NCBI RefSeq assembly: GCF_007830155.1
Contig: NZ_VLKY01000006.1
Coordinates: 186,001 to 250,000, forward strand
Source: Pseudomonas duriflava
GTDB taxonomy: Bacteria; Pseudomonadota; Gammaproteobacteria; Pseudomonadales; Pseudomonadaceae
Direction of reading: 5' to 3'
Length of the DNA stretch: 64,000 nucleotides
The position numbers and the translations under genes were made by a program. Below the pieces are notes generated by a model. It made no database searches. It was not told where the DNA came from and was given only the letters and a program-made list of their open reading frames with translations. Position 1 is the first letter of the stretch; each line of letters begins with the position of its first letter. Positions 39,601-47,714 of the stretch are shown here, in pieces.

Positions 39601-39794
39601 TTACCTGTGATGGCGGCCAGTGTTATGCGAGCGGCTTCAAGCTTGAAGATGGAACATTGAAATCGCCAGGTACGCTTTTTAGTGATGGATTCGATTCACT
39701 CTATAACTCGGATTTAAGTGGAGGAGTAGAGCAGTTTGAAGCGAGCGGTACAGGCAGTAAACCAGGCAGGATGTCATGGCGACAAATTCGATAA
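36618..39794 (+). CDS. pilY1: Pilus tip adhesin PilY1
   Basis: A 1058-residue secreted protein: signal peptide about 1-23, an N-terminal von Willebrand A-like domain with MIDAS DNSGS at 47-51, then a C-terminal beta-propeller with [17 protein letters not shown] near 594 and [16 protein letters not shown] near 794. It sits at the pilus tip in surface sensing. The calcium loop that normally precedes YVYAGD lacks two of its acidic positions (see findings), while a second EF-hand-like loop D982-x-N-x-D-x-Y-x-N-xx-D993 is present near the C-terminus. It overlaps pilE by 19 bases. Confidence 0.93.
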   Translation: MYNLKAILIGVALGLYVSVPAYALQSFPNQPLSLSSVVSPNVILLVDNSGSMANIIQPESVASSNYSAVAYRYGNSYAIASLTDGNISLSQIGADGCSTGYKALWAINTAKNQVQERRCYKFPDPLGEGKTRYTGKYLAYIYNVFNGSSNNLLLEPDSRVPKTYRMAVAKESAKEIAASNRSMRIGLATFNKPSSSDPGPGGSILRDIKDLTVTAGVSQSQADQNFNNLVSSIDGLAAEANTPLAETYYEVTRYFRGLSRFQGLGTGDYVSPVQYRCQRNFGVVVTDGLPTHDRSFPTNDPHRDNSEVTGSNNLPDWDGLKTAFGEPFSDGYAPESGSANGEGDTLYLDDIAKFAFDIDLKSAGEDSAGKSYNDLSFQKQNIRTYTIGFTVDNQMLLDAAKYGAGEYYTASDASSLSSALNSALQSIRQQISSASAIASNSTRIQNDTLIYQARYNTTDWTGEVIAYDVHEDGTVGEIVWRTSSEGKIPEPDSRKIFTFNGSVGKAFTWGNLTSEQKASLNNSENSLKWLRGSNISGMRVRNEILGDIVNSDPIFVGQQNNGYIVPNTDVANEPADTYWSYVTDKKGLTPLVIVGANDGMVHAFNGGTGKEEFAYVPASLFKNRTTSPGATPGLSALTEPDYPHHFYADGSFGLGDVYIGSAWKTYMAGGLGAGGRGVFALNVTDRENFSEDDVLWEITAPDATATTNNGSSDWNEMGHVFGEPIIARTQNDDWVTLFPNGYASNTGKAALYVVNASNGSLIKKIVVSDPDNSSLNNGLSAITAFFDSNRRITYVYAGDILGNLWKFDLASDKENSWKSQLLFKARKDGVRQPITGKVRVAAHPSGGNIVVFGTGKFLETSDKTDYSVQSLYGIWDQNKNTPVSASDLVQQTISEKTYEGKQYRIVSNNTVDWKNKSGWYVDLKVGNSTAGERVVNAAQTGGDRVLFTTFTPLSDPCLSGGESWTMALNIYTGGSLDYSAFDLNNDRYFNHADMLTCDGGQCYASGFKLEDGTLKSPGTLFSDGFDSLYNSDLSGGVEQFEASGTGSKPGRMSWRQIR

Positions 39795-40213
39795 AAAAAG
39801 CCTATGGCTTTACTCTCATAGAGTTAATGATTTCGGTAGCAATTGTAGGAATATTGGCGGCTATTGCTTACCCAAGTTATCAAGAGCATGTAAATCGTAG
39901 TAAGCGTGCCGAGGCTAAGGTTGCGCTCTTAGAAGCTGCCCAGGCACTTGAGAGGTATTATTCAATAAATAGTCGTTATACAGATTCAGAAAATAATCTG
40001 GCTAACGTGTTTGAAAGTAATGTGCCAGCGACAGGTGTAGCCAATTACACAATTGCTCCTGTCGGAACGCCTACAGCGACAGCCTATGTATTACAAGCGA
40101 AAAGAAATGGCAGCATGCGTAACGACGCTTGCGGTGACTTTGAGATCAGCCAAGCTGGTGTGCGCTCATTGGCTGAGGGAACCCATACAAAAACGCTTTC
40201 GGAATGCTGGTAG
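39776..40213 (+). CDS. pilE: Minor pilin PilE
   Basis: A 145-residue prepilin: leader ending AYG, then [28 protein letters not shown] with Glu5, then a typical minor pilin body with two C-terminal cysteines (DACGDFEIS and SECW) that can form the D-loop. It starts inside the end of pilY1. No pilY2 gene separates them, unlike P. aeruginosa. Confidence 0.92.
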   Translation: MATNSIKKAYGFTLIELMISVAIVGILAAIAYPSYQEHVNRSKRAEAKVALLEAAQALERYYSINSRYTDSENNLANVFESNVPATGVANYTIAPVGTPTATAYVLQAKRNGSMRNDACGDFEISQAGVRSLAEGTHTKTLSECW

Positions 40214-40255
40214 CGCTATAATCGAATGCTCTTAGCTTATCGGTCGAGGCATGTC

Positions 40256-41344
40256 GTGTCCGTTATCATTGTAGGTGCTGGTGTCATTGGTTTGTTATCG
40301 GCCCTTAACCTCAGTAGATATATGGATGAGGTAGTCCTCATAGAGCGAGATGAAACGGGGCGTGAAGCATCTTGGGCAGGAGGTGGTATTGTTTCACCTC
40401 TTTACCCCTGGCGTTACACTGCTGAAGTAACAGCACTGGCTCATTGGTCTCAGGATTTTTATCCTGCCTTTGGTAAGACATTATTAGAGTTAACAGGGCT
40501 CGATCCGCAAGTTCATACTACAGGTCTTTACTGGCTTGACCTGGAGGATGAGGCACAGGCTCTTGAGTGGGCAAAAGCTGCTGAGCGGCCATTGTTTTCG
40601 GTGCCTATTGACCATGTTTATAGAAGCGTACCTCCGTTAGGGCCTGGTTTTGAGCGCGCTCTTTATATGGAAGATGTGGCCAATGTTCGTAATCCTCGTT
40701 TAGTCAAAGCTTTGCGTGCCGCGCTACAAACTAAATCAAACGTGCGCATTGTCGAGCGCTGTGCAATTAAAGAAGTCCTTTGTAAGCAAGGCTGTATTCA
40801 AGGAGTGAAAACGGAGCAGGAAACCTTCTATAGCGGGCAAGTAGTAATAACCGCAGGTGCATGGAGTGGAGAACTGCTTGAGACACTTGGACTTAAATTG
40901 CCCGTCGAGCCCGTAAAAGGGCAAATGATTTTATACAAGTGCAACGAAGACTTTTTGCCAAGCATCGTGATGGCTAAGGGACGCTATGCCATTCCACGTA
41001 AAGACGGCCATATTTTGGTAGGTAGTACTTTAGAGCATGCCGGTTTTGACAAAACGCCTACTGCTGAAGCACTTAAAAGTTTAAAAGCGTCAGCCATAGA
41101 GTTGTTACCAGCTCTAGCTAATGCCGAAGTGGTTAAGCATTGGGCTGGATTGCGCCCAGGGTCGCCTAAAGGAGTCCCTTTTATTGGGCCAGTTCCTGGA
41201 TTTAAAGGGCTATGGTTAAACTGTGGGCACTATCGTAATGGTCTGGTTTTGGCGCCCGCTTCTTGTCAGCTACTAACAGATTTAATGACAGGGCAAAGAC
41301 CGATCATCGATCCTGCCCCTTATCTGCCGGAGACACGTTTATAG
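40256..41344 (+). CDS. thiO: Glycine oxidase ThiO (FAD-dependent)
   Basis: A 362-residue DAAO-family flavoenzyme supplying iminoglycine for thiamine thiazole synthesis. The dinucleotide fold reads VIIVGAGVIGLLSALNLSR at the N-terminus, and the C-terminal GLRPGSPKGVPFIGPVPGFKGLWLNCGHYRNG motif is diagnostic. GTG behind CGAGG was chosen because the flavin fold then starts at residue 3; an ATG ten codons upstream is possible. It converges on pilR, as in P. aeruginosa. No thiamine riboswitch is visible. Confidence 0.88.
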   Translation: MSVIIVGAGVIGLLSALNLSRYMDEVVLIERDETGREASWAGGGIVSPLYPWRYTAEVTALAHWSQDFYPAFGKTLLELTGLDPQVHTTGLYWLDLEDEAQALEWAKAAERPLFSVPIDHVYRSVPPLGPGFERALYMEDVANVRNPRLVKALRAALQTKSNVRIVERCAIKEVLCKQGCIQGVKTEQETFYSGQVVITAGAWSGELLETLGLKLPVEPVKGQMILYKCNEDFLPSIVMAKGRYAIPRKDGHILVGSTLEHAGFDKTPTAEALKSLKASAIELLPALANAEVVKHWAGLRPGSPKGVPFIGPVPGFKGLWLNCGHYRNGLVLAPASCQLLTDLMTGQRPIIDPAPYLPETRL

Positions 41345-41362
41345 TGTTTTTGACTGACTGGC

Positions 41363-42703
41363 TCAGTCTATTCCCAGTTTCTTTAGGCGATAACGCATCG
41401 AGCGGAACGATAACCCTAATCGCTCCGCTGCGGCGGTGCGGTTCCAGCGGGTTTCTTCTAGCGCTTGCATGATGAGCTTGCGTTCAATTTCCTCAAGATA
41501 ATCCTCAAGATTGTCAATCGTGGCAAGGTTGGCGTCGCCGTTCCCATTCGATTGACCTGTATCCGCTAAGCGTAAATCGCTGGGTTTGATCTGGTTATCT
41601 TCGCATAGGGTATAGGCCCGTTCGAGCATGTTTTCCAGCTCACGTACATTACCCGGAAAGCGATAGCTCTTGAGCTTGGCTAAGGCCTCATCGGTAAGGT
41701 GTGCAGGGTCTTGTTGGGATTCACTGGCAAGCCGCTTCAGCACAACGTTGCAAAGCTCGGCAATGTCCTCGCGGCGCTCACGCAGTGGCGGGACACGTAG
41801 TTCAATAACATTGAGGCGATAAAAGAGGTCTTGGCGGAAGCGGTTAGCCGCAACTTCGGCGGCCAAGTCCTTGTGCGTCGCGCTCAGGATGCGAACATCC
41901 AAGGCAATTTCCTGTTGCCCGCCTACAGGGCGTACGGCTTTTTCCTGGATAGCACGCAGTAGCTTCACCTGCATGGCCAGGGGGAGGTCGGCCACTTCGT
42001 CGAGAAACAGCGTGCCACCTTGTGCCGCCTGGAAAAGCCCCTGCTTGTCTTCGATAGCACCTGTAAAACTTCCTTTCTTATGCCCAAAAAACTCGCTTTC
42101 CATTAGCTCTGTAGGGATGGCACCGCAGTTAACAGGAATGAAAGGACGATCCGCACGCGGTCCCTGTTGATGGATGAGTCGGGCTACTAGCTCCTTTCCG
42201 CTCCCCGACTCGCCGCTGATGTATACCGGTGCCTGGCTACGGGCTAGCTTACTGATCTGTGAGCGCAAGGTGCGCATGGGTGGGGAGTCGCCCAGTAAGC
42301 GGTGGTCTGCCGGCTTGGCAGCCGTTTGAGGAACGGTACTGAGGCGCAGCGCGGTGGTAACAAGCTCCCTTAGGCGCGGTAAGTCTACAGGTTTGGTAAG
42401 GTAATCGAAGGCGCCGGCTTTCAACGCCTGGATAGCCGTATCCAGGCTGCCAAAGGCCGTGATCATGGCAACTGGCGTGGTTGGATACTGTTGCTGGATG
42501 TGCTGCACCAGCTCTATCCCTGACCCATCGGGTAAGCGCATATCCGTTAGGCACAAATCAAAAGATTCCCGTCCGAGAATATCCCGGGCTTCCTTGACGT
42601 TACGGGCGCTATGCGTATCAAGCTTCATGCGCCCTAAGGTAATTTCGAGGAGTTCTCGGATATCGGGTTCATCATCAATGATTAGGACTTTCTGTCGGTT
42701 CAT
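41363..42703 (-). CDS. pilR: Two-component response regulator PilR (sigma-54 activator)
   Basis: A 446-residue NtrC-type regulator: receiver domain (LIIDDEPDI, phospho-Asp in LCLTDMRLPDGSG near 53), AAA+ core with GESGSGKE and GSFTGA (a variant of GAFTGA typical of PilR), and a C-terminal Fis-type helix-turn-helix with NRTAAAERLGLSFRSMRYRL. Activates pilA through the sigma-54 promoter found at 58.7 kb. The start after pilS (two bases apart) gives the family length. Confidence 0.96.
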   Translation of the reverse strand: MNRQKVLIIDDEPDIRELLEITLGRMKLDTHSARNVKEARDILGRESFDLCLTDMRLPDGSGIELVQHIQQQYPTTPVAMITAFGSLDTAIQALKAGAFDYLTKPVDLPRLRELVTTALRLSTVPQTAAKPADHRLLGDSPPMRTLRSQISKLARSQAPVYISGESGSGKELVARLIHQQGPRADRPFIPVNCGAIPTELMESEFFGHKKGSFTGAIEDKQGLFQAAQGGTLFLDEVADLPLAMQVKLLRAIQEKAVRPVGGQQEIALDVRILSATHKDLAAEVAANRFRQDLFYRLNVIELRVPPLRERREDIAELCNVVLKRLASESQQDPAHLTDEALAKLKSYRFPGNVRELENMLERAYTLCEDNQIKPSDLRLADTGQSNGNGDANLATIDNLEDYLEEIERKLIMQALEETRWNRTAAAERLGLSFRSMRYRLKKLGID

Positions 42704-42705
42704 GC

Positions 42706-44289
42706 TCAACTCAATTTGCGCGGGTGGGCAAAAGTGATACGGAAACAGCCACCCTGTTTCTGCGGACGGTAGTCTAGGAGGGCTTGGTTGCTTTCGCATA
42801 ACTCTCGGGAAATATAGAGTCCAAGTCCAGTGCCTTTGCTTTCAGTCGTGAAGAAAGGTTCGAAAAGATTCTGAATTTGCTCTTCCGGTACTCCTGGACC
42901 GTCATCGGTTATATCGAGTACAGGAAGATCACTTTCTGGGTCGCGGAAGAGGTCCAGCCAAACCTGGCCTTTACCGTGGACTTTAGCGCTATGACGCAAA
43001 CCGTTCTGCACCAAGTTCGTCATAACCTGCGTCAGCTGGCTAGGATCCATTCGGGTCTGCAAGGTACCTGGCGTGGTTTGTATGTGTATAAATTGGTCGG
43101 CTCGTAAAGAGGGACGAAGCTCGCCAGCGAAGCGGTGTACCCAGTATTTCAAGTCAAGCAACTGAGGCTCGGCCTGCCGACGTCGAGACAACTGCAGCAC
43201 ATTCTCAATAATGATGTTCATGCGCCGTGATTGGTCTTGGATAATCTGTGTTAAGCGCTGATCGGATTTATCCAGCGTGTCTGACTCCTGAAGAAGCTGA
43301 GCCGCATGGCTAATGGCGCCTAGAGGATTACGGATTTCATGAGCGATCCCGGCAGTAAGCCGCCCGAGCGAGACCAGTTTGAGCTGTTGGGCCTGCTGAG
43401 CGATACGGGAAATATTTTCCAGAAAGATGAGCAGGTGCTGCTCGCCGCTGCGCTGAATGGGCACAAAGCTGGGTTGAATGAGCGGGCCCTCGCCAAAGGC
43501 TTGTATGGGCGTTGGCCGTAGCGTTCGGTTGCGGTCCCACTGTTGGAGGCGCTCCATAAGCTCTGGGCAATGCGACTCTATATCCTCATGAACCAACTCG
43601 GTCTGGCCTAACAATTCAAGCGAGGCCGGATTGGCCAGCAAAACCTTGTGGCTGGCGTTCAGCACAATAATTCCCGTCCGCATACGATCCAGAATCAATG
43701 CGTTGAGCGTTTCAAGATCCGCTACGACAGTGGCGCGCTCCTCGGCCAGCGTCTGGCTTTTCATGAGTCTTCCAACAAGACTCTGGACCAGGAACGCGGC
43801 GGCGAAACACAGTGCGCCCAGCCCACCTGCTTGAACATACTGAGTACTTCCATTTGGAAATAGCAGCGTTCGGTAAAAGGTGGCGTAAATCAGCACCAGG
43901 GTTGCCAGAGCGGCCAAGAGAATGCCTATACGGCCGCGCAGCAAAATGTTAGCGATTGAAACGGTAATGATGACGAGGTTGCCGATCCCACTAGAGGTTC
44001 CGCCTGCGCAGTACATCAAGTACGAAAGCAGCAGCACGTCGAATAAGGCAAGTAGGAAAACATGATTCTGCTTGCGAAGCGGAGGCAAAAACGCCGCGAG
44101 CACGTTACAGCCTAGATAAGCCCAGCTTACATGGAAAAAATGGCCGTTCTCGTTAACATTGAGTAAGTTGGCGTCAAGATTAGTCGTTGTCAGCAAAAAA
44201 AAGATCAGGCCGACAATGATTCGATAATAGTGATAGAGCCTTAATATGCGGCCATCCTGCAGGGTAGGCAGTAGTAAGTCACTGGTCAC
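42706..44289 (-). CDS. pilS: Sensor histidine kinase PilS
   Basis: A 527-residue kinase: about six N-terminal membrane helices (residues 20-175), a PAS-like region, the H-box AHEIRNPLGAISHAAQLL near 320, and ATPase motifs (NLVQNGLRHS, DDGPGVPEEQ, GTGLGLYI). In P. aeruginosa PilS senses PilA levels in the membrane and controls PilR. The start codon is GTG and overlaps the end of the small upstream gene by eleven bases. Confidence 0.94.
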   Translation of the reverse strand: MTSDLLLPTLQDGRILRLYHYYRIIVGLIFFLLTTTNLDANLLNVNENGHFFHVSWAYLGCNVLAAFLPPLRKQNHVFLLALFDVLLLSYLMYCAGGTSSGIGNLVIITVSIANILLRGRIGILLAALATLVLIYATFYRTLLFPNGSTQYVQAGGLGALCFAAAFLVQSLVGRLMKSQTLAEERATVVADLETLNALILDRMRTGIIVLNASHKVLLANPASLELLGQTELVHEDIESHCPELMERLQQWDRNRTLRPTPIQAFGEGPLIQPSFVPIQRSGEQHLLIFLENISRIAQQAQQLKLVSLGRLTAGIAHEIRNPLGAISHAAQLLQESDTLDKSDQRLTQIIQDQSRRMNIIIENVLQLSRRRQAEPQLLDLKYWVHRFAGELRPSLRADQFIHIQTTPGTLQTRMDPSQLTQVMTNLVQNGLRHSAKVHGKGQVWLDLFRDPESDLPVLDITDDGPGVPEEQIQNLFEPFFTTESKGTGLGLYISRELCESNQALLDYRPQKQGGCFRITFAHPRKLS

Positions 44290-44518
44290 GAGTCAGGCTT
44301 TTCTCCAGATGATCGTTGCAGCAATACCAGTGATTGCCATGCGATAGCGCTTTATCTTGAGGGACATGGACGCGGCAGAAGTGACAGCGAACCATGGTAT
44401 GAGTCTGTAGAGTTCGGGAGCGCTTAGAGCGCTGCCGCTTGGATCGTGCCACTCTGCGCCATAGCCAGATAATGGCCAGAATCAAGGCTATCCAGAATAA
44501 TAAACGAAACAAACCCAT
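44279..44518 (-). CDS. PP0621-family small zinc-ribbon membrane protein
   Basis: A 79-residue protein: a single N-terminal helix (FRLLFWIALILAIIWLW), a strongly basic stretch, then a zinc-ribbon-like pattern MVRCHFCRVHVP and HWYCCNDHLE. It belongs to the PP0621 family found just upstream of pilS in Pseudomonas. Function unknown. Overlap with pilS suggests coupling and perhaps a link to the kinase. Confidence 0.85.
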   Translation of the reverse strand: MGLFRLLFWIALILAIIWLWRRVARSKRQRSKRSRTLQTHTMVRCHFCRVHVPQDKALSHGNHWYCCNDHLEKSLTRDQ

Positions 44519-44662
44519 GATCGTCTCTAATTAGGCGGGAGGGAACAGTTTAGCCAACCTCGCATAGGACGCACAGATTTATGCTGTGATGGCCGAAGAG
44601 GGAGTGACATTTCTATTGAGGTGAAAGCTAAAGCTTCCGGTTATGTCAGTAGATATATCGCT

Positions 44663-44697
44663 ATAAAAAGCAAAGGAGGCCTAGGCCTCCTTTGCTC
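44663..44697 (-). terminator. Terminator after bamD
   Basis: Near-perfect 13-bp stem AGCAAAGGAGGCC/GGCCTCCTTTGCT with a two-base centre; on the minus strand it runs into TTTTTAT. Confidence 0.9.
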
Positions 44698-44709
44698 TAA
44701 CAGATTCAT

Positions 44710-45717
44710 TCAGTCAAATAATCCAAACGTTAGCCGACTAAACCAGGAGCGCTTGGGCGTGTCGCTGGGTGTAGTAGCTTCAGAGTGGTTTTCAGGCAGT
44801 AATTCTGGCGGAATCTCACGCTTGGCCTCTTCGTATTGACGCTCGATATCCTGAGAGGCTCGAGTTTGGCCGGGCGGTAGTGGCTCATTCGGCCGGTCGA
44901 TAAGGCCAAGGGTTGCACGGGCAAGCCAAGAGCGATCATCTTCAGAGCGTTGCTTGGGCACGAATGTACCATTGTCCAGGCTGGGATTGTCTGGATAGTT
45001 CATTTTCAGTGTTTCGAGGCTAGTGGCTGCCAGATCATTCAATCCCATGTGCTGATAGGCCTCGACCATGATGGCAAGGCCATCGCCTACAGCGGGTGTG
45101 CCCTGGAAGTTTTCCACGACATAGCGTCCACGGTTGGCGGCTGCGACGTAAGCCTTACGCAACATGTAATAGTCGGCCACGTGAATCTCATAGGCTGCCA
45201 GCAGGTTGCGCAGGTATGTCATGCGGGCCTTGGCGTCAGGAGCGTAGGAACTGTTCGGGAAGCGGCTGGTGAATTGAGCAAAATCGTTAAAGGAATCGCG
45301 CGCTGCTCCAGGATCTCGCTTGGTCAGATCCAGCGGGAGGAAGCGGGCCAGCAGGCTGCGATCCTGTTCGAACGACGCGACACCTTTCATGTAGTACGCA
45401 TAGTCGACATTGGGATGTTGCGGGTGTAGACGAATAAAGCGGTCGGCAGCAGTGCGGGCGGCCTCGGGTTCGCCATTCTTGTAATTTGCGTAGATAAGCT
45501 CGAGTTGAGACTGTTCAGCGTAGCGACCAAACGGATAACGCGACTCCAATGCGCGCAGCTTGCTGACCGCCTGGTTATAGTTGTTGTTATTCAAATCTTC
45601 CTGGGCTTGCCGGTACAGATCGGTTTCGCTCAGGTTCTCCGCTACTTCAGGCGTGTTTGAGGAACAGGCAGCGGTAAGGGCTAGGCTGGCGATCAGCAGC
45701 AGGTGCTTCAATTGCAT
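44710..45717 (-). CDS. bamD: Outer-membrane assembly lipoprotein BamD
   Basis: A 335-residue lipoprotein of the BAM complex. Signal peptide ends in lipobox LTAAC (Cys near 19). TPR repeats follow: [34 protein letters not shown] and [27 protein letters not shown]. The C-terminal tail after about 245 is longer and proline-rich, as in other pseudomonads. The ATG directly before the signal peptide was chosen over an upstream extension. Divergent from rluD. Confidence 0.95.
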   Translation of the reverse strand: MQLKHLLLIASLALTAACSSNTPEVAENLSETDLYRQAQEDLNNNNYNQAVSKLRALESRYPFGRYAEQSQLELIYANYKNGEPEAARTAADRFIRLHPQHPNVDYAYYMKGVASFEQDRSLLARFLPLDLTKRDPGAARDSFNDFAQFTSRFPNSSYAPDAKARMTYLRNLLAAYEIHVADYYMLRKAYVAAANRGRYVVENFQGTPAVGDGLAIMVEAYQHMGLNDLAATSLETLKMNYPDNPSLDNGTFVPKQRSEDDRSWLARATLGLIDRPNEPLPPGQTRASQDIERQYEEAKREIPPELLPENHSEATTPSDTPKRSWFSRLTFGLFD

Positions 45718-45784
45718 GGCGGCTTTGCGTTCCCTGAGACGGTCGGCTGACGGAGCCGGAACCGTCCTGTTATGATGAACATCC

Positions 45785-45801
45785 GGCATGTATGACATGC
45801 C
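45785..45801. repeat. Perfect palindrome GGCATGT-ATG-ACATGCC between bamD and rluD
   Basis: Seven-base arms and a three-base centre in the 158-base divergent promoter region. Could be an operator for either gene. Confidence 0.45.
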
Positions 45802-45875
45802 AGGGCAAAAAGTTTCCGTATTTAACCACAGCGTGTAGCCGAAACCAAAAGCTACACTGCCTTTGTTGGCTACTC

Positions 45876-46838
45876 ATGTCCGATATTATTCAACTCAGTG
45901 CCGAAGTTCCTTCAGAGCTCGGCGGTCAACGCCTCGATCAAGTGGCCGCACAACTTTTTTCCGAATATTCCCGATCACGGTTGGCAACCTGGATCAAGGA
46001 AGGCGCCTTGACGGTCGATGGTGCCGTCCTTCGGCCACGCGATACAGTTCACAGTGGTGCTGTCTTGTCCCTGAATGCCCAGCGGGAAGCGCAAGGCGAT
46101 TGGGTGGCTCAGGATATCGAGCTGAATATAGTGCATGAAGACGACCACCTGCTAGTTCTAGACAAGCCCGCCGGGTTAGTTGTCCATCCCGCGGCAGGAC
46201 ATGCCGACGGCACACTGCTCAATGCCTTGCTCCATCATGTTCCGGCATTGGCCAACGTCCCACGGGCAGGCATAGTGCATCGCCTGGACAAGGACACCAC
46301 AGGGCTCATGGTTGTTGCCAAGACGCTTGAAGCACATACACACCTGGTTGCACAGTTGCAGGAACGCTCGGTCAGCCGTATTTATGAAGCCATTGTGTCT
46401 GGTGTCGTGGTTTCAGGCGGTACGGTGGATGCTCCGATCGGTAGACATTCCCAGCGTCGCCAACAAATGGCCGTTGTAACAGGCGGGAAGCCAGCTGTCA
46501 GTCATTACCGTGTACTCGAGCGGTTCCGTGCCTATACCCATGTGCGCGTGAAGCTGGAAACCGGGCGAACGCATCAGATTCGTGTGCATATGACGCATAT
46601 CGGCTATCCCTTGGTTGGTGATCCAGTTTATAGCGGGCGTTTCCGTATTCCGCCCGCGACCAATCCAACATTAGTAAAGACTTTGCGTGAGTTCCCACGA
46701 CAAGCCTTGCATGCTCGCTTCCTTGAGCTAGAGCACCCTGTGACAGGCGAGCGGTTGAGCTGGGAATCGCCTCTGCCAGAGGATCTGGTCTGGCTGCTTA
46801 GTTTGCTTAGACAGGATCGTGAGGCCTTCACCGGATGA
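45876..46838 (+). CDS. rluD: 23S rRNA pseudouridine synthase RluD
   Basis: A 320-residue RluA-family enzyme that makes pseudouridines 1911/1915/1917 in helix 69. An N-terminal S4 domain (GGQRLDQVAAQLFSEYSRSRLATWIKEG) is followed by the catalytic core with HRLDKDTTGLMVVAK (catalytic Asp) and GRTHQIRVHMTHIGYPLVGD. The ATG chosen gives exactly the P. aeruginosa length. It overlaps pgeF by four bases. Confidence 0.96.
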   Translation: MSDIIQLSAEVPSELGGQRLDQVAAQLFSEYSRSRLATWIKEGALTVDGAVLRPRDTVHSGAVLSLNAQREAQGDWVAQDIELNIVHEDDHLLVLDKPAGLVVHPAAGHADGTLLNALLHHVPALANVPRAGIVHRLDKDTTGLMVVAKTLEAHTHLVAQLQERSVSRIYEAIVSGVVVSGGTVDAPIGRHSQRRQQMAVVTGGKPAVSHYRVLERFRAYTHVRVKLETGRTHQIRVHMTHIGYPLVGDPVYSGRFRIPPATNPTLVKTLREFPRQALHARFLELEHPVTGERLSWESPLPEDLVWLLSLLRQDREAFTG

Positions 46839-47563
46839 ATGAGAACTGGCTGATTCCCGAGTGGCCGGCGCCTGCTAACGTGCGGAGCTGCGCGACAACA
46901 CGGCTAGGCGGTGTCAGCCAGGGAGCCTATGCAAGCTTGAATCTTGGCGATCATGTGCAGGACGATCCAGGTGCTGTCTTGGAAAACCGTCAGCGACTGG
47001 TCTCTACGCTAGGGTGTCAGCCGGCCTGGTTGCGTCAGGTACACGGTTTGTCCGTGGTTGAGGCCCAGCCTGACAGGATTCTTGAGGCGGATGCGGTCTG
47101 GACGTCTACCCCCGGCGTGGCCGCTACCATCATGACTGCAGACTGTCTTCCTGTCTTATTCTGCAATCGTGCCGGTAGCCGTGTGGCCGCTGCTCACGCC
47201 GGATGGCGCGGGCTGGTCAATGGTATTCTCGAAGCGACAGTGGCCACATTAGACTCTCCGCCAGACGATATCTTGGTCTGGTTAGGGCCTGCAATCGGGC
47301 CGGATGCGTTCGAAGTAGGGCCTGAGGTCAAGGCAGCCTTTATACGTGAGCAGGCTTCTGCTGAGGCGGCATTTCGCCCTAGTCTCAATCAGGGGCGCTT
47401 TATGGCAGATCTCTACCAGCTGGCGCGGTTGCGTCTGGCTCAGCAGGGCATCCATGCTGTCTATGGCGGCGGTCTGTGTACTTATACAGATGAAGACCGT
47501 TTTTTCTCCTATCGCCGCTCTCCGCAAACAGGGCGCATGGCCAGCTTGATCTGGTTGACGTGA
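46835..47563 (+). CDS. pgeF: YfiH/PgeF family purine nucleoside phosphorylase or peptidoglycan editing factor
   Basis: A 242-residue laccase-domain protein. The zinc site is visible in RQVHGLSVVE, TADCLPVLF and AAHAGWRGLVNG. Family members act on peptidoglycan precursors with wrong residues and on purine nucleosides; older polyphenol-oxidase labels are doubtful. Coupled to rluD by an ATGA overlap, the standard rluD-yfiH-clpB order. Confidence 0.92.
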   Translation: MNENWLIPEWPAPANVRSCATTRLGGVSQGAYASLNLGDHVQDDPGAVLENRQRLVSTLGCQPAWLRQVHGLSVVEAQPDRILEADAVWTSTPGVAATIMTADCLPVLFCNRAGSRVAAAHAGWRGLVNGILEATVATLDSPPDDILVWLGPAIGPDAFEVGPEVKAAFIREQASAEAAFRPSLNQGRFMADLYQLARLRLAQQGIHAVYGGGLCTYTDEDRFFSYRRSPQTGRMASLIWLT

Positions 47564-47607
47564 CGGTTGATTAACTCCAACTACTGATGTGAGTCAAGAG
47601 CGGAGTG

Positions 47608-47634
47608 CTTGAATCGTTAAAAACTGTCCTTATG
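47608..47634 (+). promoter_or_regulatory. Candidate heat-shock (sigma-32) promoter of clpB
   Basis: CTTGAA at 47608 matches the sigma-32 -35 box; 13 bases later TCCTTATG resembles the CCCCATNT -10 box. It precedes clpB by about 80 bases, and clpB is a classical heat-shock gene. Confidence 0.55.
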
Positions 47635-47714
47635 TAAGAGGCATCTCGACGGGTAATCGTTACCGGCGCGTATATGTCGCGCCTACCCGTATTTCCTATT
47701 CAAAGGACATTTTT

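Noticed and set aside
40060-40260. Possible TPP riboswitch before thiO
   Set aside because: Most of the sequence is pilE coding and no CUGAGA-type conserved core is present.
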